64,000 nucleotides of DNA. It comes from Candidatus Hydrogenedentota bacterium. Its GTDB lineage: Bacteria > Hydrogenedentota > Hydrogenedentia > Hydrogenedentales > JAEUWI01. Shown here piece by piece: positions 1 to 9,060 of this stretch. Made by a program: the position numbers and the translations under genes. The notes beneath the pieces were generated by a model. It worked only from the letters and a program-made list of their open reading frames with translations, searched no databases and was not told where the DNA came from. Within the stretch, counting starts at the first letter, position 1. The number at the start of each line of letters is the position of its first letter. The stretch is from contig JAHBVV010000009.1 in the NCBI GenBank assembly GCA_019637335.1, positions 144,278 through 208,277 of the forward strand, written 5' to 3'.

Positions 1-556
1 CCATGTCCGAGGCGGTCCCGGGCATCAATTGCATCAAGCCGCTCGCCCCCGCACTGGAAACCGCCGTGGCGTTCCAGTTGCTCTCCACTTTGATTACCGC
101 GGAGATAAGGTTAGCGTCCACATTGTACCGGCGTCCCTGTTCGGCGATGAAATCCCGGAGCTCCTCCGGCACGATCATGCGCTGCGTGCGGGATCGTGAC
201 GGTTTGCGCCATTTCGGGTCAATGTAGATCGGTTCGAAGTCGATCTCTACTTCCTTGTAGCCCTTCTTCTTCGAATATTTGGCGCCACGATTGGTCAGCG
301 TGACCACGCCCTCGCCGCTTTCAAACTGGCGGAGATTTTGCTCCCGGTACCGTTCCATCGCGTTCTGGCGTCGATTCTGCGCGTGGTTATGCGCAATGGT
401 CCGGGGGCTCATGGAAGAGGATTCCGCGGGTGTCGATTGCGCGGGGAGCAACCACGATCCCGCGGCGGTCAGCACGCTTGCCAGCACCACGCCCCGGAAT
501 CGCGCCACCGGGCGACCGTACGGGTGCACGGGCATTTCGGAGAATGCATTGTTCAT
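1..556 (-). CDS. Lytic transglycosylase (SLT domain), partial, C-terminus beyond the left edge
   Basis: The frame opens at an ATG at 556 and runs off the left edge after 185 residues. A hydrophobic stretch at residues about 22-38 is a signal peptide or anchor, so the enzyme should act on peptidoglycan outside the inner membrane. A basic linker follows. The SLT lysozyme-like fold begins near residue 145: the motif KVESNWN holds the expected catalytic Glu (E158), and GLMQLMPGTA at about 173-182 is the family hallmark. The family cleaves the MurNAc-GlcNAc bond, forming 1,6-anhydro-MurNAc. The rest of the domain is missing only because the window ends. It is divergent from the pncC-dnaE pair. Confidence 0.9.
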   Translation of the reverse strand, partial: MNNAFSEMPVHPYGRPVARFRGVVLASVLTAAGSWLLPAQSTPAESSSMSPRTIAHNHAQNRRQNAMERYREQNLRQFESGEGVVTLTNRGAKYSKKKGYKEVEIDFEPIYIDPKWRKPSRSRTQRMIVPEELRDFIAEQGRRYNVDANLISAVIKVESNWNATAVSSAGASGLMQLMPGTASDM

Positions 557-691
557 TGTCAATAGTATACCCCTGGTTCCCGATCCGGGCAAGCCCTTTC
601 TCGCCAGCGGAACGCCCGGATAACCCGGCGTCATCTTGCGTCGAGCCGGAAGACGGTGCTACGGTTAGCCCATTCACCAGAGGATCCCAGG

Positions 692-1171
692 GTGCCCGAG
701 TCACCATCTCCCGAGTCGCAACTTATCCGGTATCTTATCGATACCGGAAAAACCATTGCAACCGCCGAATCGTGTAGCGGCGGCTTGATTGCCCATCGTC
801 TCACGAATGTGCCCGGGGCGTCAACCCCTTTCCTCGGCGGGCTCGTGGCTTACAGCAACGCCGTAAAGGCCGCCATGCTCGGTGTCTCCGAAGCGGTGCT
901 CGCGGAACATGGCGCCGTGAGCGATCCCGTGGCCCGCGCCATGGCCATCGGCGCGCGGGAGCGATTCGCATCGGACTACGCTGTCGCGGTGACCGGAATC
1001 GCGGGCCCCGGCGGCGGGACGCCGGAAAAACCGGTGGGCCTCGTATATATGGCGGTCGCCGCCCCCGATGGCTGCCGGGCGGCGCGTTACTTGTTTCAGG
1101 GCGACCGCGCGGCCGTTAAACAACAGACCGCGGACGCGGCGTTAACCTTGCTTTGGGAGACAGTTCAGTAA
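692..1171 (+). CDS. pncC: Nicotinamide-nucleotide amidase (CinA C-terminal family)
   Basis: A 159-residue stand-alone CinA C-terminal domain. The family deamidates nicotinamide mononucleotide to nicotinate mononucleotide in NAD salvage. The hallmark [14 protein letters not shown] lies near residues 25-38 and [15 protein letters not shown] near 107-121; both are typical and intact. I chose the GTG at 692 because AGAGG precedes it; an in-frame GTG at 656 would add 12 residues with no ribosome site. The stop codon overlaps the dnaE start (TAATG), so the two genes are probably translationally coupled. Confidence 0.88.
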   Translation: MPESPSPESQLIRYLIDTGKTIATAESCSGGLIAHRLTNVPGASTPFLGGLVAYSNAVKAAMLGVSEAVLAEHGAVSDPVARAMAIGARERFASDYAVAVTGIAGPGGGTPEKPVGLVYMAVAAPDGCRAARYLFQGDRAAVKQQTADAALTLLWETVQ

Positions 1172-4100
1172 TGAGTTCGGACTTTGTACATCTGCACGTC
1201 CATTCCGACTACAGCGTGCTCGACGGCGCCTGCAAGACGAAGGAACTGCTCGACCGCTGCCAGAAATACGGAATGGAGGCCTGCGCCCTCACGGACCACG
1301 GCAACCTCTTCGGCGCCGTCGAGTTCTACCAGATGGCGAAGTCCCGCGGCATCAAGCCCATTATTGGCTGCGAACTGTACGTCGCCCCCGGCAGCCGGAC
1401 CGACACCCAGCAGAAGTTTCTCGGCTCCTTCAACAACCACTTTCTCCTGCTCTGTGAGAACGAAACCGGCTACCACAACCTGTGCAAGCTCAGTTCCCGG
1501 GGCTACCTGGAAGGCTTCTACTACAAGCCGCGCGTCGACGATGAATTGCTCTACAAGCACCGGGAGGGCCTCATCGCGACCACCTCCTGCCTGGCCGGGC
1601 GCGTGCCCCAGGCTATCCTGCAGGACAATATGGACCTGGCCGTCAAGGAGCTTGAGCGCTACATCGAAATCTTCGGCAAGGACAACTACCTCGTCGAACT
1701 CATGCACCATGGCATCGAGGAGCAGGACAAGGTCAACCCCGTCCTCTGCCAGTTCGCCGAAGATTACGGCCTGATGCTCATCGCGACCAACGACTGCCAC
1801 TACATCGACCAGTCCGACGCGGAGGCCCACGAGGCCCTCCTGTGCGTGCAGACGGGCACGACGCTGGAGGACGAGAAGCGCTTCCGCTTCCCGACGAACG
1901 TATTCCATTTCCGATCGCCGGACGAAATGAAGGCGATTTTCAAGGATCACCCCGAGGCCATCACCAATACCGTGAAGGTCGCCGAGCGCTGCAACCTGGA
2001 GATCCCCCTCGGCGAAAGCCTCATCCCCGCCTACCAGCCCGAAGGCGGGTACCGGGAGGGTGAGACGCCGTTTTCGTACCTGACCGATCTGGTTATGCGC
2101 GGGCTCAAGGATCGCTACGGAGATACCCCCGACCCGGCCTATGTCGAGCGCGCGGAATTCGAGCTGGGCGTAATCGAGCGCATGAAGTTCGTCGACTACT
2201 TCCTCGTCGTCTGGGATCTCATCAATTTCGCCAACCAGGAGGGGATTCCCGTGGGGCCGGGCCGCGGATCCGGCGCGGGCAGCATCGTGGCCTATGCGCT
2301 CAAGATCACCAACATCGATCCCATGCGCTACCAGCTCCTGTTCGAGCGCTTCCTCAATCCCGACCGCGTCTCGATGCCGGATTTCGATATCGACTTCTGC
2401 TACAACCGCCGCGAAGAGATGATCGCCTACGCCTATCGGAAATACGGGCGCGAAAACGTCAGCCAGATCATCACCTTCGGCCGGATGCTCGCCAAGAACG
2501 TGGTCCGCAACGTCGGCCGCGTGCTCGGCATGAGCTATGGCGAAGTCGACCGCATCGCCAAGCTGATTCCCGATGAGCTCAAGATCAAGCTCAAGGACGC
2601 CCGGGAAAAGGTCCCGGAACTCGACCAGATCATCCAGGAAGATCCCCAGGTCGCGAAGCTGTGGCGCCTGGCCGAACGCCTCGAAGGCACCATTGGCAAC
2701 TGCGGCACCCACGCCGCCGGCGTCGTCATTTGCGACCACGACCTCACCGACCACGTGGCGCTCTACAAGGCCTCCAATTCCGACACCGTGGCGACCCAGG
2801 TCGAAATGAAGTGCGTGGAGGAAGTCGGCCTCCTCAAGATGGACTTCCTCGGCCTGCGCACGCTGACCGTGGTCCACGAGGCCGTCCGCCTCATCCGCGA
2901 GAACCGCGGCATCCACATCGACATCGACAACCTGGAGCCCGACGACGACAAGACCTACGCGCTGCTCCGCTCGGGCCAGACCACCGGCGTGTTCCAGCTG
3001 GAAAGCTCCGGCATGCGCGATCTGGCGAAGCGCATCGGCCTGCAGAGCCTGGAGGAGATGAGCGCGCTGGTGGCCCTGTTTCGCCCGGGCCCCATGCAGT
3101 TCATCGACACCTATATTCAGGGCAAATACCACCGGGAGACCATCGAGTACGACCACGAGATCACCCGGCCTATCCTCGAGGAGACCTACGGCATCGCGGT
3201 CTACCAGGAGCAGGTCATGCAGCTCGTGCAGGCCTGCGCCGGATTCAGCCTCGGCCAGGCCGATATCGTCCGCCGCGCCATGGGCAAGAAGAAGAAGGAC
3301 CTGCTCGACGAGCAGAAGATCAAGTTCGTGGAGGGCTGCGCCACCCGGGGCATCGACGCCAAACTGGCCAATGTGATCTGGGACAAGATCGAGACCTTTG
3401 CCGGCTACGGCTTCAACAAGTCCCACAGCGTGGCCTACGCCTTCGTGGCCTACCAGACCGCCTTCCTCAAGGCGAACTACCCCGTCGAGTTCATGTGCGC
3501 CCTGCTCACCAGCGAATCGGGCAACCTGGATAAGGTGGCGCTGTACGTGGACGAGTGCCGCCGCATGGGCATTGACGTGCTGCCGCCGGACATCAACCAC
3601 AGCTGGAACCACTTTGCGGTGGAGGGCAACGCCATCCGCTTCGGCATGGGCGCCATCAAGAACGTGGGGGAGGGGCCCACCGCCGCCATCACCGAGGAGC
3701 GCACGAAAAACGGCTCCTACGACGACGTCTTCGACCTGTGCAAACGCCTCGACACGCGCCTCGTCAACCGGCGCTGCCTGGAAAGCCTCAACAAGGCGGG
3801 CGCCTTCACCGGGACCGGCTGGAACCGCAGGCAGGTCGAGGCGGTGCTCGATCAGGCCCTCGGCGAGGGCCAGAGCGCGCAGCGCGACCGCGACGCCGGC
3901 CAGTTTTCTCTTTTCGACATGGACGGCATGGAAGACACCATGGCCACCATGCACCAAAAGCCCGATCTGCCCAATTTTCCGGACCACGAGGTCCTGCAGA
4001 TGGAAAAGGAGATGCTCGGGCTGTATATCAGCAGCCATCCGCTCGACCCCTACGACCGGATCATCGAGCGCTTCGGAACCGCCAACCTGATCAACCTTTC

Positions 4101-4695
4101 CGAATACAAGGATGGGGAAATCATCAATGTGGCGGGCGTTATTACCAGCGTGCGGATTCACGTGACCAAGAAGAACGACCGCATGGCCTTCGTCGCCCTC
4201 GAAACGCGGCAGGGCCTGCTCGAAGTCACCGTGTTCCCCAGCACCTTCGAGCAGAAGGCCGGGATTATCGCGGCGGACATGATTGTCATGATGCCCGCGC
4301 GTGTCAACTACCGGAACGACGAGCCCGGCCTGGTCGCGGAGGATGTCTACGCTATCGAGGACTCGGAGAAGCACCTCACGCGCGCCCTGCACGTGCGCCT
4401 GCCCCGCAACGTCATCCGCGACGGCGCCCTGGAGCGCCTGGCGGAACTGCTGGGCAACGCCAGGGGCAATTGCGACGTCTACCTCCACTGCCAGACCGCC
4501 GGCGGCGCCGAAGTCACGATTCACACCACCGAGGCCTGCCTCGTCCCCGCCGGGCGCCAGTTCGCCTACGCTGTGGAAAACCTGGTCGGCCCCGACAACG
4601 TCTGGTTTTCCGGAGGCATGGGCCTGCCCACGCACCGCCCGCCGGAGATCGTCCAGCGCGAAAAGAAGCCCTGGGAACGAAAACGCGCCGGCTGA
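1171..4695 (+). CDS. dnaE: DNA polymerase III subunit alpha
   Basis: A 1174-residue replicative polymerase of the DnaE1 type, full length for the family. The N-terminal PHP domain has the motif HLHVHSDYS (H9, H11), then TDHGN, GCELYV, MHHG and ATNDCHY. The metal ligands that are partly lost in E. coli therefore look complete, as in thermophile enzymes with a metal-dependent PHP exonuclease. The polymerase active site PDFDIDF lies near residue 404. The fingers, helix-hairpin-helix and OB-fold regions follow (for example GRGSGAGS, GYGFNKSHSVAYA). The ATG at 1171 has GGGAGA upstream and overlaps the pncC stop. Confidence 0.97.
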   Translation: MSSDFVHLHVHSDYSVLDGACKTKELLDRCQKYGMEACALTDHGNLFGAVEFYQMAKSRGIKPIIGCELYVAPGSRTDTQQKFLGSFNNHFLLLCENETGYHNLCKLSSRGYLEGFYYKPRVDDELLYKHREGLIATTSCLAGRVPQAILQDNMDLAVKELERYIEIFGKDNYLVELMHHGIEEQDKVNPVLCQFAEDYGLMLIATNDCHYIDQSDAEAHEALLCVQTGTTLEDEKRFRFPTNVFHFRSPDEMKAIFKDHPEAITNTVKVAERCNLEIPLGESLIPAYQPEGGYREGETPFSYLTDLVMRGLKDRYGDTPDPAYVERAEFELGVIERMKFVDYFLVVWDLINFANQEGIPVGPGRGSGAGSIVAYALKITNIDPMRYQLLFERFLNPDRVSMPDFDIDFCYNRREEMIAYAYRKYGRENVSQIITFGRMLAKNVVRNVGRVLGMSYGEVDRIAKLIPDELKIKLKDAREKVPELDQIIQEDPQVAKLWRLAERLEGTIGNCGTHAAGVVICDHDLTDHVALYKASNSDTVATQVEMKCVEEVGLLKMDFLGLRTLTVVHEAVRLIRENRGIHIDIDNLEPDDDKTYALLRSGQTTGVFQLESSGMRDLAKRIGLQSLEEMSALVALFRPGPMQFIDTYIQGKYHRETIEYDHEITRPILEETYGIAVYQEQVMQLVQACAGFSLGQADIVRRAMGKKKKDLLDEQKIKFVEGCATRGIDAKLANVIWDKIETFAGYGFNKSHSVAYAFVAYQTAFLKANYPVEFMCALLTSESGNLDKVALYVDECRRMGIDVLPPDINHSWNHFAVEGNAIRFGMGAIKNVGEGPTAAITEERTKNGSYDDVFDLCKRLDTRLVNRRCLESLNKAGAFTGTGWNRRQVEAVLDQALGEGQSAQRDRDAGQFSLFDMDGMEDTMATMHQKPDLPNFPDHEVLQMEKEMLGLYISSHPLDPYDRIIERFGTANLINLSEYKDGEIINVAGVITSVRIHVTKKNDRMAFVALETRQGLLEVTVFPSTFEQKAGIIAADMIVMMPARVNYRNDEPGLVAEDVYAIEDSEKHLTRALHVRLPRNVIRDGALERLAELLGNARGNCDVYLHCQTAGGAEVTIHTTEACLVPAGRQFAYAVENLVGPDNVWFSGGMGLPTHRPPEIVQREKKPWERKRAG

Positions 4696-4860
4696 TCGGC
4701 GTTGCGCCGCGAACAGGTCCAGGGAATCAGGTATTCGGTCGGGCGCGCCTTGCAGATCACCACGCATTTCTGCTCCAATGCTGCTCGGAATTATTACACG
4801 CGCCCGCGTCCCGCTCGCCCGCCATTCGGCGCGCAGCCGCGCGGCCCTGGAGACCCACCC

Positions 4861-6546
4861 GTGAAGTACCTCATCGCGCCCCTTTGCCTCGCCCTTGCAC
4901 CCCTGGCCCTGGCGGAAGACGCCATCCGCCAACTCCCCGCGTCCGAATACCTCAGCCGGATGACCGCCGGTTGGATCGGCCAGATGGCCGGCGTCGGCTG
5001 GGGCGCCCCCACGGAATTCCAGTACAACGGGCGGATCATCCCCGCGGAGGAGTTTCCCGAATGGAAGCCCGAGTTTATTAACCAGTTCTATCAGGATGAC
5101 CTCTACGTCGAGATGACGTTCCTGAAGTCACTCGAAGACTACGGCTGGGACGTGTCCCTCAAGCAGGCGGGCATCGACTTCGCCCGGAGCGGCTACGCCC
5201 TCTGGCACGCCAACGCCGCCGGCCGCGCCAACCTCCGCGAGGGCATCGCCCCGCCCGATTCGGGACACCCCGAATTCAACAAGCACGCCGACGACATCGA
5301 CTACCAGATCGAAGCGGATTTCTCCGGCCTCATCGCGCCCGGCCTGCCCAACGTGCCGATCCGCCTGGGCGAGACCTTTGGCCGCATCATGAACTACGGC
5401 GACGGCCTCTACGGCGGCCAGTTTGTCGGCGGCATGTACGCCGCGGCCTTCTTCGAAACCGACCCCGAAGCCATAGTCCGCGCCGGGCTCGAGTGCATTC
5501 CCGCCGAAAGCCAGTACGCCGAGTGCATCCGCGACGTCATCGCCTGGTGGAAGGCGCACCCGGACGACTGGGAAGCCGCCTGGCGCGAGATCGAGACGAA
5601 GTACAACGAGAACCTCGACTACCGCCGCGCTTCCTGCGGCGGGAAGCGCAAGGAATTCAATATCGACGCCAAGATCAACGGCGCCTACATCGTCATGGGC
5701 CTGCTCTACGGCCAGCGCGACCCCGACAAGACCATTGAAATCGCCACCCGCTGCGGCCAGGATTCCGACTGCAACCCCTCCAGCGCCGCCGGCATCCTCT
5801 TCACCACCATGGGCCTCGAAAACGTTCCCGAAAAGTTCACGTCCGCCCTCGACCGCGACGCCGTCTTCTCCCACACCAACTATTCCTTCACCAAACTCAT
5901 CGAAGTCTCGGAAACGCTGGCGCGCGACGCCGTCGTGCGCGCGGGCGGCGAAATCATCCGCGATGGGGAGCGCGAAGTATTTCGCATTCCCCGCCAGAAG
6001 CCAGAACCCACGGCGCTGGAGCAGAGCTGGAACCCCGGCCCCATCGCCAACAGCCGCTACACCGAAGCCGAACTCGCCGAACAAATCCGGCCCCAGGAGC
6101 TCTCCGACGGCCGCACCGACATGAACCAGGTGATCGCCAGCTTCGCCCCCGGCTGGCAGATAAGAGATTGCGGCCTCGAAATGGACCCCGGCATCCGGCC
6201 CGCCTACCGCGGGCGCCAGAACGTGCTCGTAACCCACCCCGACGACGGCGCCACGCCCGCCGTCATCTGGCGCGAGGGCACGATCCCCCAGAATACCCGC
6301 GGGACGCTCCGCCTCACCGTCAGCCACCACGACAACGCCGACTGGCAGCTTATCGTCAAGATCAACGGCCAGGAAGTGCACAATCAGCCCGTAAGCGCCG
6401 AAACCGTCACCGACGGCTGGCTCACCGTCGACATCGACCTCGCGCCCTACGCCGGCCAGACCGTCAAGGCCGAACTGCTGAACCAGCCCACCGGCTGGTT
6501 CTGCGAAGCCGCGTATTGGGGCGAGATCGCCTTGCTCGGCCTGTGA
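4861..6546 (+). CDS. Secreted ADP-ribosylglycohydrolase family protein
   Basis: A 561-residue protein of the ADP-ribosylglycohydrolase superfamily (PF03747). A signal peptide ending ALALA lies at residues 1-18, so it is exported, which is unusual for a family best known for intracellular ADP-ribose removal. Metal-binding type motifs are visible: YQDDLYVEMTFL near residue 77, HADDIDYQIE near 142 and GQDSDCNPSSAAG near 299. The last ~125 residues look like an added beta-sandwich module, perhaps carbohydrate binding. The GTG at 4861 is chosen because it starts the signal peptide and GGAG precedes it. The true substrate is unknown; a glycan or extracellular nucleoside is possible. Confidence 0.85.
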   Translation: MKYLIAPLCLALAPLALAEDAIRQLPASEYLSRMTAGWIGQMAGVGWGAPTEFQYNGRIIPAEEFPEWKPEFINQFYQDDLYVEMTFLKSLEDYGWDVSLKQAGIDFARSGYALWHANAAGRANLREGIAPPDSGHPEFNKHADDIDYQIEADFSGLIAPGLPNVPIRLGETFGRIMNYGDGLYGGQFVGGMYAAAFFETDPEAIVRAGLECIPAESQYAECIRDVIAWWKAHPDDWEAAWREIETKYNENLDYRRASCGGKRKEFNIDAKINGAYIVMGLLYGQRDPDKTIEIATRCGQDSDCNPSSAAGILFTTMGLENVPEKFTSALDRDAVFSHTNYSFTKLIEVSETLARDAVVRAGGEIIRDGEREVFRIPRQKPEPTALEQSWNPGPIANSRYTEAELAEQIRPQELSDGRTDMNQVIASFAPGWQIRDCGLEMDPGIRPAYRGRQNVLVTHPDDGATPAVIWREGTIPQNTRGTLRLTVSHHDNADWQLIVKINGQEVHNQPVSAETVTDGWLTVDIDLAPYAGQTVKAELLNQPTGWFCEAAYWGEIALLGL

Positions 6547-6611
6547 TAGCCGGCCCGTTCTTCAGCGAAGGAATCCGGCAGCGGGCGCCGGGACGTTACG
6601 GAATGCGCCCC

Positions 6612-6800
6612 TCAGCGAGACACCGCGAACGCCACCGCCAGCAGCGCAAGAAACACCACCGCCCCGGCAATGGCGAAAGGCCGTATGGGTGACGGCAGCG
6701 CAAACGTCGCCCCGCACGTAAAGCAGCGCCCCGTCTTCCGCTTGTCCCCCGGACCTACTTCAAAGACCGTTCCACACCGTTTGCACTTGATACGCCTCAT
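6612..6800 (-). CDS. Small zinc-ribbon membrane protein
   Basis: A 62-residue protein from an ATG at 6800 with TGGAG upstream. Residues 5-33 hold two Cys pairs (CKRC and CFTC) in a zinc-ribbon arrangement, followed by one transmembrane helix at about 42-60. The topology suggests a cytoplasmic ribbon with a C-terminal anchor. No enzyme motif is present. Similar short zinc-ribbon membrane proteins are common and mostly uncharacterised. It converges with the ADP-ribosylglycohydrolase gene. Confidence 0.7.
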   Translation of the reverse strand: MRRIKCKRCGTVFEVGPGDKRKTGRCFTCGATFALPSPIRPFAIAGAVVFLALLAVAFAVSR

Positions 6801-7001
6801 GACCGCGCTCCACGCAGTCCCCTCCCCGAACTGCAACCACACGACACCGGCGCTCCCACCCCCGGGAATACCGCTCCCCGAAAGCCGATCCCTATGATGC
6901 GCCTCCCGGGGGTGGAATGCAACACGAAAAAAGGGGGCCGGGGGCATCGAGTGCAAGTATAGTCAGGCCAGGATGCGTCCGAAATTTCGGTGGCGCCCTT
7001 A

Positions 7002-7010
7002 TGGTAGACT
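7002..7010 (+). promoter_or_regulatory. Putative extended -10 element
   Basis: TGGTAGACT lies 89 bases before the prepilin-like gene at 7099. It matches an extended -10 form seen before several other genes in this window. No strong -35 was found. Confidence 0.35.
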
Positions 7011-7098
7011 TGATGCCAAAGGAATAAGCCAATATATGTGTGCGATTCATGCTAATGCCTGGGCTGCGTTAACAAGAGGCAATGTGGGGTGATTTGTC

Positions 7099-8082
7099 GT
7101 GGGAAACAGGAAGCTTACGTATACCGAATTCTCGGTCGCGGCAGCGCTCATCGGCCTGGTGGCCCTGCTGATCTTGCACATGTTCGCAAATACGTACGCC
7201 AACCACATGCGCTATTCGTGCCAGCAAAACTTGAAGGCTTTCGGAACCGTTTTCCGTATGTATATGGAGGAATCGGAGGGGGAATTCCTTCCACCGCCGG
7301 CACCGTACGCGGATATCGGCGAAGGTGGCTGGTCCAACCTAATATGGAGTGCTCCAAAGGGAATCACCATTTACCCGGATTATTTGAATGACCTCGAAAT
7401 CGCGCGTTGTCCCTCAGACGGACTGCAATACCCGTACGCGAAAGACCTGTCACCACGGCTCCCGCGAGATGGCGGCACGTATGACACATGGCAAACGAAG
7501 GCGCTGTCCGAGGGCGACACTGTTTCATACGACTACTTCTTGAGCGCCGAACTCGCCCAGTCCTATCTGTACACGGGCTATCTCATGTTCGATAGCCCGG
7601 CTTATTATGGCTACTGCGGAGCAAGCACTGCGATCGACGATGGGGTTGACGTCGATATTATGGGTGTCGGTGCTCTGGGGGCCAAAAAGTTGAACGATGA
7701 CCTGCCTATTGACGGAAGCCGCTGGCCTCCCTGGGTCCCTTCGCCTCCCGAAGCAGTTGGATTTGACAACCGACAGTCAATTCTACGTTTACGTAGTGGA
7801 ATGCAGCGCTTCTTTATTACGGATGGCAGCCGCTGGTACTGGAACCAGGGGAAAAAACCCATGGTCCCATCCTCAAGCAGTGCACCTGTCATGTGGGATG
7901 CCTTCGGTCGAAACGACCCGGCAGAAAGTGACCCGGGGCCAGTCCTTTTCAATCACAAGCCCAATGGTGGAAATATCCTGTTCCTGGACGGCCACGTGGA
8001 GTATATGCGCTACGGCGAAACGTTCCCGATAATCGACAACCCAACGACTGTCGATTTGTACACGCGCTATGGCGTTCGTTAG
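7099..8082 (+). CDS. Prepilin-like (DUF1559-type) protein without the classical GFTLIE site
   Basis: A 327-residue protein. A single N-terminal hydrophobic helix (about residues 11-30) is followed by CQQNLKAFGTVFRMYMEE, matching the segment after the helix in prepilin-like proteins (usually CxxNLKQ). It ends with GGNILFLDGHVEYMRYG, the C-terminal motif of that family. The canonical cleavage signal [10 protein letters not shown] is replaced by YTEFSVAAALIGLV; a Glu is kept but the Gly-Phe-Thr part is not. Such proteins may be pseudopilins of a type II secretion-like apparatus or surface proteins. It starts at GTG 7099 with GTGGGGTG upstream. The protein at 33803 has the same design. Confidence 0.72.
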   Translation: MGNRKLTYTEFSVAAALIGLVALLILHMFANTYANHMRYSCQQNLKAFGTVFRMYMEESEGEFLPPPAPYADIGEGGWSNLIWSAPKGITIYPDYLNDLEIARCPSDGLQYPYAKDLSPRLPRDGGTYDTWQTKALSEGDTVSYDYFLSAELAQSYLYTGYLMFDSPAYYGYCGASTAIDDGVDVDIMGVGALGAKKLNDDLPIDGSRWPPWVPSPPEAVGFDNRQSILRLRSGMQRFFITDGSRWYWNQGKKPMVPSSSSAPVMWDAFGRNDPAESDPGPVLFNHKPNGGNILFLDGHVEYMRYGETFPIIDNPTTVDLYTRYGVR

Positions 8083-8197
8083 ACACAACGCTCCTACCGT
8101 GACGGTCGTACCCATACGCTCTGGCATCCGCCACCGGCCTGGCGTACCTCGTCGGAAGAACTACGCCCGGGTAATTCACACTTTCGATCCCGCCCGA

Positions 8198-8350
8198 CTA
8201 CGTCCGCACGTCCAGCGCCTGCAAACCCAACTTATCAAGGAACGCCTTGTCGCGGTCTATGTCGGGATTCTTCGTGCTCAGGAGTTTTTCATCCGCGAAG
8301 ATAGATTTCGAGCCGACGAGGCGGCGCGGCGGCCGGCTCTCGCAGGTCAT
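8198..8350 (-). pseudogene. bioB: Remnant of biotin synthase C-terminus
   Basis: On the minus strand, a 50-codon open stretch (ATG at 8350, TAG at 8198) encodes GSKSIFADEKLLSTKNPD followed by IDRDKAFLDKLGLQALDV. This matches the C-terminal end of biotin synthase (E. coli: ANSIFYG.KLLTTPNPEEDKD...KLGL). The radical-SAM core and cluster-binding Cys residues are absent. Upstream the coding similarity stops and runs into the tRNA-Pro terminator. A few residues (QALC) in another frame near 8400 may be more of the same gene. I read it as a decayed gene end and not a functional protein. Confidence 0.65.
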
Positions 8351-8407
8351 GGCCGATCAGCCGGGCTCAGGCGAAACATGATTTCGTACACAGCGCCTGG
8401 TCCCAAC

Positions 8408-8442
8408 GAAAAAAGCCCTTTCCGGACTACCCGGAAAGGGCT
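8408..8442 (-). terminator. Intrinsic terminator of tRNA-Pro
   Basis: A perfect 12-bp hairpin (AGCCCTTTCCGG with its complement, 5-nt loop) followed on the minus strand by a run of T. It lies 21 bases after the tRNA 3' end. Confidence 0.9.
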
Positions 8443-8462
8443 ACAAACGTCGAAGTGCAAAA

Positions 8463-8542
<80 letters not shown>

Positions 8543-8554
8543 ACCGAAACTTGG

Positions 8555-8905
8555 TCAGTCTTTTTTTTTGGGACCGATCAGCGCGAGCATCGCCCGGACT
8601 TCGCCTTCGATGCGATCGACGAGGTCTATCGCTTCCTGCTTTGTCCGGGGACGCCCCTCGCCGTGCATTTCCTGCGCGATGCGCAGGCGCACGCCGTCGA
8701 GCGCCATCTTTTCGTGCCGCACGAGATGCTTTACGCGCCGCACTATCTCAATGTCTTTTTCGAGGTAGTAGCGGCGGTTTGCGCGGTCCCGCTTGGGTTT
8801 CAACTGTGGGATTTTCTCCTCCCATTGCCGGAGCAGGTGGATGGCGACGCCGGTCATTTCGCTGACTTCGCTGATGCGCAGACGCCGCTCGGGAGAAGTT
8901 GGCAT
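8555..8905 (-). CDS. MerR-family transcriptional regulator
   Basis: A 116-residue protein with an N-terminal MerR winged-helix motif: RISEVSEMTGVAIHLLRQWE at about residues 9-28, then a wing ending NRRYYLEKDIEIVRRV. The C-terminal ~50 residues form a helical dimerisation region rich in charged residues. No Cys metal-sensing motif is present, so it does not resemble the MerR, ZntR or CueR metal sensors. It lies between tRNA-Pro and the symporter gene, both on the same strand. The target is unknown. Confidence 0.88.
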   Translation of the reverse strand: MPTSPERRLRISEVSEMTGVAIHLLRQWEEKIPQLKPKRDRANRRYYLEKDIEIVRRVKHLVRHEKMALDGVRLRIAQEMHGEGRPRTKQEAIDLVDRIEGEVRAMLALIGPKKKD

Positions 8906-9006
8906 GGTACTGGATCTTCGGGGGTAATTTCAAGTTGTTTGCGCGCCGGATTGCTCCGGGCCGGCTGGAAAACACGCCACTTTGGGCGTGTTCGCCGCCA
9001 GTGTAT

Positions 9007-9044
9007 GAAAAAACCGCGCCGGCCCGCAAGGGGGGGCGGCGCGG
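9007..9044 (-). terminator. Intrinsic terminator after the symporter gene
   Basis: On the minus strand, CCGCGCCG pairs with CGGCGCGG (plus inner G-C pairs) and is followed by seven T residues. It starts 17 bases after the symporter stop codon. Confidence 0.85.
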
Positions 9045-9060
9045 CCTGTATTCCGAGGCG

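Noticed and set aside
1165..4932. A 1255-codon open frame on the minus strand across dnaE
   Set aside because: It mirrors the codon pattern of dnaE, has no family motif or ribosome site, and is a by-product of high GC content.
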